Below, one piece after another: positions 1 through 10,900 of a stretch of 64,000 nucleotides of DNA. The translations under genes were made by a program, and so were the position numbers. Location of the stretch: positions 26,350,001-26,414,000 of the forward strand of contig JBITNC010000001.1 of assembly GCA_050084985.1 (NCBI GenBank), in the 5' to 3' direction. The notes below the pieces were generated by a model. It saw only the letters and a program-made list of their open reading frames with translations, did not search any database and was not told where the DNA came from. Position 1 is the first letter of the stretch. The number at the start of each line of letters is the position of its first letter. This DNA comes from Nageia nagi. Lineage: Eukaryota; Pinophyta.

Positions 1-1100
1 TTTACTATTTGCATTAATAGTTATGTGGAGAAAGAAATCCCATATGCATTAGACATAAGGTAAGACACATATATAAAATATTTTTACTTTTAGTTTATTG
101 TGTAGCTTTATTAAGAAACTACGCCTCAAGTTGTATGAGGAACATAGGCAATGGGCCACAACAAGTGGAACTTGCATAAAGTGGTGGGCCATAATAAGTG
201 GAACCCGTAATAAATTTTGGTGCAATCAATTTTACGTAATATTGCTCAAAACATAATGATGTGCCCCTCAATTTTAAATTTAATACAATAATTGCTCCTC
301 CATGATGATTTAATATACTTATGGATAATAACGTCCATAAATAAGAATCACCCTTTTATTTTGGACTCCCTCCAAGAATTAAATTTTAGTTCTTTTACGA
401 GGTTCTAAGGGGCAGCACCACTGCATGCCACCCCCATCACGAGATGAGGATTCAAAATTTTCAAGAAGGGTAAAAATGGACACTCCCAAAACGATTCAAG
501 CTTTAAAAATACACTATTTTACCAAGTGCACTCTACTCACAAAATTAGTAAATTCACATCCAAAAATTATTTTATCTTTCTCCCATTTGTTGTTACTTAA
601 AATAACACCATAAAAAATTATAAACATGCCATGGTATTAATAATCATTTATTAGCCAAAAAATATTATTATAAATTAACAATATGGATAATAAAAATTAA
701 TTAAATGTATTTATGAAAAATACATAACCCCTCAAATATTGAACAAGTAAATCCCTTGAAAAATGGGTGTTGAAAAAGGAAGTTGCAAAGTTTAAAAAAA
801 TCACCCATATCACTTTATAAAAAGTGGAAAAATACCTCTCAACATTAAATATTAACCCTAAAGTTAATAAATAAGGGTTTAAAGGTAAGAAAAAATACCC
901 CACATTATGTGAAATACACAAAAGTAAAACCTCCACCACCAAAACAAATTAAATAAATCATTGCTTCCTCCATGATAAAAAATTATACTATGTTTGAGCC
1001 ACTACCAAAAGGGAGGTGGAGGAGGCTATGGGTGCCAACCCATAGGAGGCCATGATTTTTTTTATTTATAGGGTGCCAATTTTTATTTGTTGTGTGGTTC

Positions 1101-1440
1101 CTAGAGGAGGCTCGTGCCCCCTAAATGGGTATACAGATCCATTGGAGTCTCGTGCCCCTCATGGAGTGGGTAGCTCCTAGTAAGGAGTCCACACCCTTTC
1201 ATGGGAGAACATGACCTCATGGTGGCACGCACCCCCTTGGGGTGGCGACCCCTATGGGGTATCACACCCACCTTGGGGTGAACGTGGTCCCTTTGGGGAC
1301 ACACACCCCCCTTGGGTGGATGTGACCCCATAAAAGAACACGTGCCCCCCTTAATGGTAGTGGCCCCCTTTGGGAATCTGATCCACCTTGGTGGATGCGA
1401 CCCCATTTGGGGAAGTGCCCAAACCCTTTGGGTTGTGCTT
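1101..1440. repeat. Array of about 17 short imperfect palindromes
   Basis: About 17 consecutive units of roughly 20 bases each contain a small C-run/G-run palindrome such as CCCCTTGGGG, CCCCATTTGGGG, CCACCTTGGTGG or ACCCTTTGGGT, separated by 6-9 bases that often read GTG or GCAC. Units differ in sequence but nearly all keep the self-complementary core. A related palindrome, CTATGGGT/ACCCATAG, lies just outside at about 1,025-1,044. The flanks are very AT-rich, so the block stands out in composition. A minus-strand open frame across it is a by-product of the repeats. Confidence 0.8.
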
Positions 1441-2052
1441 TTTTTATTATATAAAACATAGATGATTTTTGTAGCAAAAAAATATATATACATAATATAT
1501 TTTGATTTTAAAATTTGCCCTTTTTATAAAAAATATAAAAAAATAAAGGAAATTTTGTATAAACACTGAATTTATTATTGCAACTTGCAAGTTTTTATAA
1601 AAAATATGTAGCCTCTTTTTTCTTAAAATAAACATCAATTTAATTTTTACAACTTTTTCATATTGTAGAGAAATACTTTTGTAAACTATATGTTAAAAAA
1701 ATTGCAAGCTCCCCTTTTTTTTAAATAATTTGTAAGAGTATTACTTAAGTTAGATATTTAAAATCTAAACAAATACCATATGTTAGATCTAATTTTTAAA
1801 TACTACTAACATGTAACTAAGGTAAAATTTTACCTTATATTTTAGCCCATTATTCTCAAGATAAAACATGTTAGTATAAATATCTAATTTCACCTTCAAA
1901 ATAAGAAATTGAAATGAACTAACCATTGAAGTTTGAAATAAAATTGAAACAAGTTTAAAGGTTAGATATACTTTAAATTTGAGGAGAGTTACCTCAAATT
2001 TCCAAGTTCAAGAATGGTGAAGAGGAGCCTTTAAGATGGCTCTGATACCAAA

Positions 2053-2545
2053 TGTTGGATTTACAACTTAAGAGTAAAATTCTAATCTACTAAGAGATCA
2101 AGAAGATTCTCTAAACCAACATAACAAATAGCTAATCTCACAATTTGAACACACAAGAAGTATAGTGGTTCCTCCATCTCTTTGGAGTACATCCACTTTA
2201 AACCATCTTTTCTATTACTTCTCATAAGAGAACTCTCCTTCAAATTCTCAATAATTTTTCTATAAGAATTCTTTTACAAAACTCATATAAGAGCATTCCT
2301 ACAATTTTACAAACTAGCATTTTCATGCTTCTCCAAGTGAGTGTTATGAGAGGGGGGTAGCCCTCTATTTATAGCATACAACCCTCTCTTTAACCACCCT
2401 TTTACCCAAAGGTTAATTTAACCTTTTCTAATATTTTATTCCCTTAATACTTAAGGTATCTATATACCTTTAAGTATTGAGTGGGTTACATTGAAGAGAG
2501 GTATTACACAATCATGCATTATAATTTCTAATAAATATTTCTACA
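2053..2545 (-). repeat. Copia LTR (493 bp), minus orientation
   Basis: The LTR begins TGTTGG next to the primer-binding site and ends CTACA. Read on the minus strand it follows the same plan as the LTRs at 12,676 and 20,772: a palindrome near the start (2,446-2,478 on the plus strand), a TATA-like CTATTTATAG, and a GTGGTTCCTCC block near the end. Sequence similarity is patchy, so this is a diverged relative. No second LTR is inside the window. Confidence 0.8.
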
Positions 2546-4570
2546 TTCCTTTGATACATGGTAAAAAATCTTCAATTCAACAAACTCGAATCAAACAATT
2601 ATATAAATACATATATCATATAAAAATAAATAATAAACTATGAATGCTATCAATATGTCAAAAATTAAATCTCTTTATTATAAATGTTAAATAAAATATT
2701 ATTAAAACTCAATGACTGTAAATAACTAAATGTACTTCTTTTATTATATTTTAATTAAAGGTTTGAATGGGATTCGTAAAGGCCCTAACCATATTATATA
2801 TTGCATTAAAAAGGGATTTGAACAAGAAATATCATACTTATATTAAATGATTAAAATAAAACCCTAGTAAACTAAATTACACCTTCGTACCAAACTTTGT
2901 TAATTCATAGACGTTAAAATAAAATAATGAAATAACATAGATAAATAATTTATGATTTTAATAAAAAGAATATAATGAATTGTTAACTCCTTATTTTAGA
3001 ATAACATTAGTTTACATTTCTTTAGGCTCCCTTGCAACCATTATAGTAAGCTTACCTAATGTAACTTCTATGTAAAACTCTAGGTCTATTGTTAGCACCT
3101 GTAAGATCTCGTTAAGTTATCTTAAAAGACTTAAACAAGTTTTTCATCATATATAGGTCTTTCATGATGCCCATTGAGAGGCTAGAACCATACAAGTATG
3201 CTCATATTTCAACATTCTCTAATCCTATCTTCTTCCTTAGGAGAGATGGGGATTGCAACACCAAGAGAGATTAATGAGATTCTCCATATTTATTAGGAGA
3301 GGGATAATTTAAATTCACATGATCCTCATTTAGTTCCATTGATTTCATAGATCAAAAATTCTCCTCACCCCAAACATTATTTGCCTACATTTCTTCATTT
3401 GTTCTAAGATAACTTTTAGCTTATAAGGACTCTAAAAATTCCTGCTCTTCCATAGAAAGATTAAGTTGTGAACCTAAATTTGACTTTTTCAAGAGTAACC
3501 TATACCTTATCCTTAATTCTAAAGGCTTTGAGGTTGATTTAGACTCTGTGATCATCACTTTCCTCTTCTTCTTATAATGTACTTTATACTCCTCTTAAGT
3601 CGAGTTGAACTTCAAGTCTTCCTCTTTAGACTCCAACTCCAATTCCACATGTTTCTTGTTAGAAGAGACCAATGGGGATCTTTCCTTCATATCCTTTGAA
3701 ATGTAGGAGCTTTCACTTCACCTAACATAGGCTTTGCCTTGAAATAACCTTTTGATCTCTCTTTGAATTCATCACCTTTTAAATTGTAATCTTGTACAAA
3801 GCTCTAATTAATGCATTTTTGAATAATAGTTTGAGAAAACCTTGGTGAATTGGGATCTTCACTCTTCATTTCTTCACATGCAACACTAACTCTTGATAGA
3901 GTTGAAGAGAAATGTAAGAATATTCACTAGTTTTCCATCTTATATAGTTCATGATGACCAAATGGTACCCAAAGATAACACTATACTAAGCTTCTAACAC
4001 ATAATGTACCAACTAAGAATCTTTTGAGTTCCTTAGGCTAGGATTTCTTGTTGCTGAAGAAAAAGTCCACCTTAAGAGATAACATAAAGATATCTACAAC
4101 TATAATGGCTAAGATTTAGATTTCAAGCCCATTCAGTACCATTGTACCTTCTTCCATGACTTTACAACTTAGTTGGATATAAACTTGTCATAACCCTCAA
4201 ACTTCACGAAGGAACCCAAACTTCTCTAGAGTATTTTCTACTTCTTCAATTAGTTTCGTAGAAGATGACTTATTTTAGTTAAATCTTTACCCATCATATA
4301 ACATTGCAATAATTTCCATTATTAAAATATAACTTTCAACTACATTAACAAAAAAACTTAAATAAATAAATGATTAAAATAAATAAATTTTTTTAATATT
4401 ATAAAAATATTTTAAATAAATAATATAATATATACAATTTTTAAAATATTTACAAGAACAATAAGCACACAAAAACATCCATGCATTAAAAACATATAAA
4501 CATAAATTTAAAGGATACATAAAGCCACCGACCTTCAAACTTTTTCCAGACCTTTCAAACAAAAGCGAAC
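2546..4570. other. AT-rich intergenic DNA with no recognisable gene
   Basis: This stretch is strongly AT-rich and every frame is full of stops. Between about 3,400 and 4,260 the minus strand has a codon-like texture with runs of hydrophobic and acidic residues broken by stops, as expected of a decayed retrotransposon frame, but no motif is clear enough to name a family. Confidence 0.4.
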
Positions 4571-4802
4571 CAATCTTTGCCCCACCCAGAATACACTCTT
4601 ACGTAATCACAAAATTCACCGTTTTAAAATAACACGAACAGTTCCGTCTATGAATCTGGAAAACAGACGCAGAATTTATGCCGAGACTTCCAAATACCGA
4701 TGTCTCGGGTTCGAATTCTATTCGCAATATTGTAGCTTAGTAACTCATTCCGATCTTCTTCAAAGCCGGTGACCTGTAAGGTCATCGTCATCTATCGCCG
4801 CA
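4571..4802 (+). promoter_or_regulatory. Probable proximal promoter and 5' UTR of the SKI2 gene
   Basis: The 230 bases before the start codon are less AT-rich than the DNA further upstream. They contain a perfect 7-bp inverted repeat CCGAGAC/GTCTCGG (4,681-4,687 and 4,702-4,708) with a 14-base loop. No clear TATA box sits at a typical distance. The transcription start cannot be placed from sequence alone. Confidence 0.4.
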
Positions 4803-4937
4803 ATGGACCGTCTCGCGCCGGTCGGTGAACTACCCTTTAGGATTGGATTTACCGGTCACAGTGGTCACCTCAGACTGGAACCTCTTCCTCCTGTGGAACG
4901 CCCTTCGCCTCTCGGAGACCTTCCAGATTTAATACTA
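4803..4937 (+). CDS. SKI2: SKI2 exon 1
   Basis: The exon has 45 codons from the start ATG and encodes a Pro- and Leu-rich segment with the conserved G-F-x-G-H-x-G-H-L-R-x-E-P stretch at residues 15-27. The donor is GTGAGT at 4,938, phase 0. Confidence 0.88.
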
Positions 4938-7900
4938 GTGAGTTCATAATCTCTTTCTCTGTAAATGTATTTAGTTTATTTTGCAAAGAGGAAGTTGAAT
5001 AACAAAACACTGTTCGTAAAGAGCATACTTATTTTATATGCAATTCAGTAGAATGTTTTTGCTCATATAACCTGCCTTTAGGAATTCAATGTAGCAACAG
5101 TTTTGTGTTTGCATGCTTTTAGCGATTAAATTTTGCTTATGTATGTGAACTGTGCTGAGCAATAGAATTCGATGTACATAGTCAGTTAACTGGCATTTGT
5201 TTAAAAGTAGATTTACAGTCATAATGTTTAATCTCTCTTCATAGTTCTTGTATTTCCTATATTCAGACGTACATAAATAGTACGGTCTTGACTTTTGAAC
5301 AATTAGACTCTGCAATATCTGGATGATCATCCAGTGGTGCAGGTGGATGACTGCTCGTCAAAATCCAATCCTCAACCTACCTAAAAGATTTGAAGTATGT
5401 CTACAGACATATTCATGCCTAATATTCAAGAAAGAATGATACTTAATATATACGCATATAATATGTATTGATTTGCAACAAACGCCATTTTAGGTCACAG
5501 CCTATTCAACATGCCTGTAGATTTTATGTGATCTCCTGGAGAGAATAGGAGAAGATTACTCTTTACCTTATATTAATTTGTTCAAATTCACACCACCGTT
5601 TGTCTTAACCATTTGAAAAAACTTTTGTTAAATGTAAGCTCTTCCAATGCACTAAGCTCTTGTTCAGATGCAATACACACAGAGACACGTAATATATGAC
5701 GAAAAATACTTTTCTTCTAGTATATATGCGGGAGTGTACTATATAGAAATGTCATTCTAGTATTATATGCGGGAGGTGTACTATATTAGAAATGTCATTC
5801 TATGTTTGCAGTGTAAGAGCAAATTAACAAAGAAATTCATGAAGTAGGGTTTGTATCGGATTGGATATTTTGGAGGTACTTATAGTTCAAAAATCTCGAT
5901 ACTATTTTGAAATGGTTCTATACATAAAAGGAGAGAATAAAGGCTCTTATCCCTACAAATAGGATTGAATGACACAAACTTTTAATTAATTATGGCTACT
6001 GGAACCTGGAGGATCCATGGAAAATGAAATCACATGAAATCATTGAATGAAAGGTTTGGAGCCTAGCTCCTCTTAATTCAACTTCATAATATGAAGTAAC
6101 CTGAGTCGTATCAGTGCTTATTCTTCCATGATCCAAGACTTCCATAGTATAATTACCAACTCCCTTTGCTAGAAAACTTAACAAAGCATAAAATCTTTCC
6201 AAGGTTCTCATTTTGTAAGGAATGCTTCTAGCTCTATGTTAAATGATTATACTTTGGAATTTGTAGCTCACATGCTTTTCATCCTCAATTTCTTTCTAAT
6301 ACATAATAGAAACAGGTATTCTTTTTAAATGTTTTTCCATCTTGTCTCACATGCTAGATATTGAGACCTTAATCAGAATTTGCTAATTATTTGTCTTTTA
6401 TTCATAGAGATATTTTTTGTAAGATAATTTTATTCTGTGTAGGTGACCATTGGATTAATCTCACATTTGTAGAATCTCTTTTTCTCATTAGGATGCTGCC
6501 TAATCGTCTCTATTACCTTTTCTTGAACCAAGTTTTGAATTATATATGACTTTTGAAGTATATCATTCTCTTCGATTCCACAATTATTAATCCATTTCAT
6601 CTCCTCCTTATTAATCCATTTCACCTCCTCCTGGTACTAACCCTTATATTGGGTCACAACCATTGCTTTGGATGGTGATTCATTGTTGCCCATATTTTTA
6701 TTTTTCTTATCTCTGCCAAAATTGCAGAGTGCTTCCATACAATATAGATATGCACTTTTGTCTCAAGCTTTTGTAATAAGAAGCATTTTTGAACACACTC
6801 AATTTTTTTCCAGGATTCTTTGGAGAGGCCTAAATCTCAAACAGGACAGCCATAAAAATTACTGTTTCAACCAACACTCTGAAAAGAAATTTTTCTTAAT
6901 TTCCAATTGCATAATTGGGTTTGCCTGCGTTTGTTTAGCAAAGTGGAGAGAGCTTTCATACCTCTTGCTATCCTCCTACTATTTTATGGTAGAGGAATCC
7001 TACATTAAAAACAACATGATCTGATCTTTCAGTTTAAGAGCAAACAACAGAAATTCACAAATTGGAGCTTTGAATTGGTTTGCATTATTTTGCTGCATCT
7101 CACTTCCAGGGAATCTTATGCTTTTCAATATTGTTTCATGCAGCCTCCAGCATTTGAACCAGAAACATTGGAAACAGTTAAGAAAAATGTTGAAAATCAG
7201 TTTCTTATGCCAGACCTCGACCATGATGAATTTCGGCCGGACAAGTGTGGGAGACAGTGGGAGTTTGATTGGTTTAATAAGGCTATGGTACATCTGGAGC
7301 CATCTTTGCCTCGTTTGACTATAGTTCCAGTTTGGGAACCGCCATATAGACGATGTCAGAATAAAGCAGCATTGAAACGTGACGAAAAGGAAGAGGAGCA
7401 GACAGTATCCGACGATGCAAATAAAAAGAATTCAAATAATTGGGTCCCACAATCTTTGCAGGTGAGGACGGATCCACTATATTTCTCTTGCAATTTTCGT
7501 ATATCTTCTCATCTACTTTTGGACTAGATACAGCAATGCAAGTTAAAGCAAAATGATTGTGAACTGTGAAGAAATCTTCTAGGATTGTATAAAATCAGAT
7601 AATATCATAGAGTTCATTCTGTTTGAATTGAATACTCCCAAACTGAGAAGAATAAATTTTAGTGCACAAGACGAAAATGCCATTCTGCAAGCTCTTTTTG
7701 TTTTTTGATAATGGTAAATGGTTAAAGGTTTTTTTATACAGGGACCCAAAACCTGTATTACAAAATTTTTCTTCAGATATTACATTCGTAGCCCTTAATG
7801 GCGCTAGAAACAAATACAAGGCTATAGCCATAAAAAAAATTGTATCAAAAACTATTCCTATCCCAGGTATAATTCCTTTAGTTCAATCCTTCTTTTTTCC

Positions 7901-10900
7901 TTTCAGCGGTGGGATTGCTTGAATTGGCATAGCATTGAGTATAACTTTGGTGCTAAGCTTGTCTTGGTTCCTCTTCTCCTCTTCCTTTTTTGAGAGGCTG
8001 TCTTCATATGGTTGGCCAACCACATTAACCTTAGGTAAATTTTCGTAAGGGTCAGGATTTTCTTCTTTCTGCCTCATCCCCAGAGCTTTATTCCTTATTG
8101 CCCATAGCTCGTTCAAATCTGCTCCCTGCTTCCATTTTTGGGGACTTACTAATGACGTGGCTACGGGAATTTCTTTTTTGTTCACAAATCAATTCTGTTG
8201 CCTTTGTTGGAACCTGCAAGGAAGAATGGGATTCTTTCTTTCTTACATTCGAAATATTGACACTTTTGCTTTCTCTTTTTGGAATGAATTCTTTTCCTGG
8301 TTGAGCTGATATGCATATTAGTTGATTTTGACTCTCATTGCACCGGAATTCCATGAATGAGGTATGGCTTAGGACTTTTGGATAGATGTGTTTGTTGCTA
8401 TCCTTTGTTGTTGGTTAGATGTGATGGTAGATGCCCATACAGTACCACACATGACGTGATGGTAGTTGCCCAATCAATACCACTTGAAGAATGGAAGAGT
8501 GGTAGATGCCTAGTCATTACAACATGAAGAATGCAAATGTCCAAATGTTGCCACATAATGATTGAAGTTCAGTGAGTTCATTACTGCTGAAGATGGTTTG
8601 AAGATCAGTGAGTTGCCGCTGAGAAATAAATAATATTGATGTAATGACAAAACCTAAAGATTTGTCATTAAGGGGAGGTGTTAGAGATATTATTGTTATT
8701 TGTTATGTATTGTTAGTGGATATATAAGATACATGCGATGTTTAGTTATGTTGTTACAAGAACTTGGTCAAAGGTTGTTATTCTATTCTTGTGATGTATC
8801 TCCCTGTTTATATATGTTAATACAAAGTGAATTATAGTGTGCTCCAATAATGTTCATGGATTTTTCCTTATTCTTTGCAGCATCTAAATCTATTGTGTCA
8901 TGTCTTCTGAATTGCACTCTAATTTGTGTTTAAAGTATTTAAAATCAATTCTACCATCTCCTTAAGCATTCTCAAGTTCAGGGAGGTTCTTCAAAGTTCA
9001 AACCACTTGAAATTGTGGATCTTATGAACATTGTTAGTATGTTTACTTATTCCTTTCAATTAAAACATTATGGCATGACATAGAAATGTAGAAATATGTA
9101 GATGAACGATAGACAAATTGGTTACCATATATCAGGAACTTATATTTCGTGGATGTACAAGTGGTTTTTGAAATGTTATACTTGTTGTTTGCAAAATATG
9201 ATTCTTGCTTGGCTGCATTAATATATCCAAGCATTGTGATAGTTAAGAGAAGTATTTGCAAGAAGATGTATATTTTAAGCATTGAATTTAAATATGTTCC
9301 TATGATTTTGTTGAAATAATTTTACTGTTATTTCTCTACAAATTTCTTATTCAACTTTTTAATATGGTTATTATGATAAGATTGAAGTGAGAGATATAGA
9401 AAGATCACAAGGCTCATCCTCAGTTTTGCGTCGTCCTGGACCTCCAGAGGACTTTGTCAGGGGAAACACAAATAGTCGACCATTTCTACCTGGTGGTTTT
9501 GAAGAGTCACACACCTCAGAAAGATATCTTGCTAAAGATACATTAAATGGGGACTGGATACAAGAAATTATTGAAGGTGGGCCTATGCAAACAATACCTC
9601 CAGGATTTAAACACGGATTGGATCTTGGTGCACCTAAGGTGAGTTTATATTGTTTCTTTCAATCTTTTTGCCATACTTCATGGTTGAGGGTACCTAATAA
9701 TCACATATTGTAACTGCATCAGGTGATTCATTTATGTAAGACTACAAGCTATCTTTAATAATGTGGATTTTGCAGGCATTTTCACGGTCAAGCACTGATG
9801 TTCAAGCACATCATCGTCAAACTGTGGATAAAGATTTTCCCAGTAATACAATGGTTAGTGGTGTTACATTCCGTTTGATAAATGTTTAATTTATCTATAT
9901 GATTTTCTAGGATGGAAAGGCATTCGTCTATATGTTTTGCCATAAGTGAGAGTGTCTTTTCAGGTTATACTTGTTATTTGTTACAAGGAGTATGTGGGTG
10001 AATGGATGAAAAGAGAATGGGTTTTGATGCAGTTAATTTGAAGGAATCAAATTTCACATGGTAGCTTATTATTTGCTGGAAAACCTATAATTGTGTCTTG
10101 GAATTTTTTCAGTCTCAACCTCTTATAGGAGATTGGCAAATTATTAGGGGTATAAAACACAACAGAAATGACGTGGCAGCAGTCCAATACATTAACACTA
10201 GCACATATATACAGTACTATGAAATTAGAGAAGAGATTCTAGCTGATGACTTGATCACGTAACTGAAATGTACCAATGAAAATATGTAGAAAATTGCATA
10301 GAAAACCAAAAAAAACATAAATCTTATTTATACACAGTAAAATCGCAGCAGAGCTGATTTTTTATTGCAGCAGACAAACACAGAATAGTATTACTGTCCA
10401 GATCTATCCAAGAGGATGGATGGGACTTATTTCATCAACAAAACACCACAAAAACAGCAGATCTCGCCCAAAGGGCTGTAGATATTGGCTAGGAATGGCC
10501 AAGTAGCATATCTGCACAACACAAGAATTATTCTAGTGATACCCTGGCTGGAAGTAGCAACCACAAGTCTGAAACACAACTGCAAATAACACTAAATGCC
10601 CTCTAGGACTGAATGCCCACCTTGAGGGCGTGGACTGTCAGATCTGGACACCAAAAGTGAATCTTCTTCAGCAATTTAGCACAAATGCAAACCCTATGTG
10701 GATCTGCCTTTAGGAAATAAGCATAGGGTTGAAAGCCTAGGCCTCTAGGTGGTTGGATCTCCTACGGTTCCCCTCTTTGAAGGATTTCCTGCCAAGCCAC
10801 AACAATAATATCCAAAATAGGAAATATCAAATATCATCCAAGCATCCCTCTCAAATGATATGATCTTCATATATATAGACTTGCAACCGCAATGGCTAAA

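Larger units (their letters stand above)
1..2545 (-). mobile_element. Partial Copia-type LTR retrotransposon, leader plus 5' LTR, minus strand
   Basis: An LTR at 2,053-2,545 is preceded on the plus strand by the reverse complement of the primer-binding site TGGTATCAGAGC (about 2,039-2,050). This sets the element on the minus strand with its body running left, off the window start. The 2 kb left of the LTR would be the untranslated leader; I see no gag in it. The first bases after the primer site, read on the minus strand, resemble the leader of the complete Copia element at 12,676-21,260, so the two look like relatives. The leader contains the palindrome array at 1,101-1,440. The assignment of 1-1,000 to this element is inference from the complete element's 2.86-kb leader. 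Confidence 0.6.

Noticed and set aside
425-613. 62-codon plus frame near the window start
   Set aside because: Short, AT-rich and without motif or conserved context.
1101-1440. CRISPR-like array
   Set aside because: The sequence is plant nuclear DNA; units are variable palindromes without identical repeats and unique spacers, and no cas gene exists here.
1101-1493. 130-codon minus frame with Pro/Gly/His-rich product
   Set aside because: It follows the palindrome array and has no start context, codon signal or homology; the array explains the open frame.
4700-4730. tRNA gene or SINE suggested by GGTTCGAATTC
   Set aside because: No A box, no acceptor or T-stem pairing, and no target duplication or poly(A) tail.
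7462-7527. Extension of SKI2 exon 2 past the GTGAGG donor
   Set aside because: The open frame continues for 22 codons, but they are not like SKI2, and exon 3 joins in frame with the conserved sequence.
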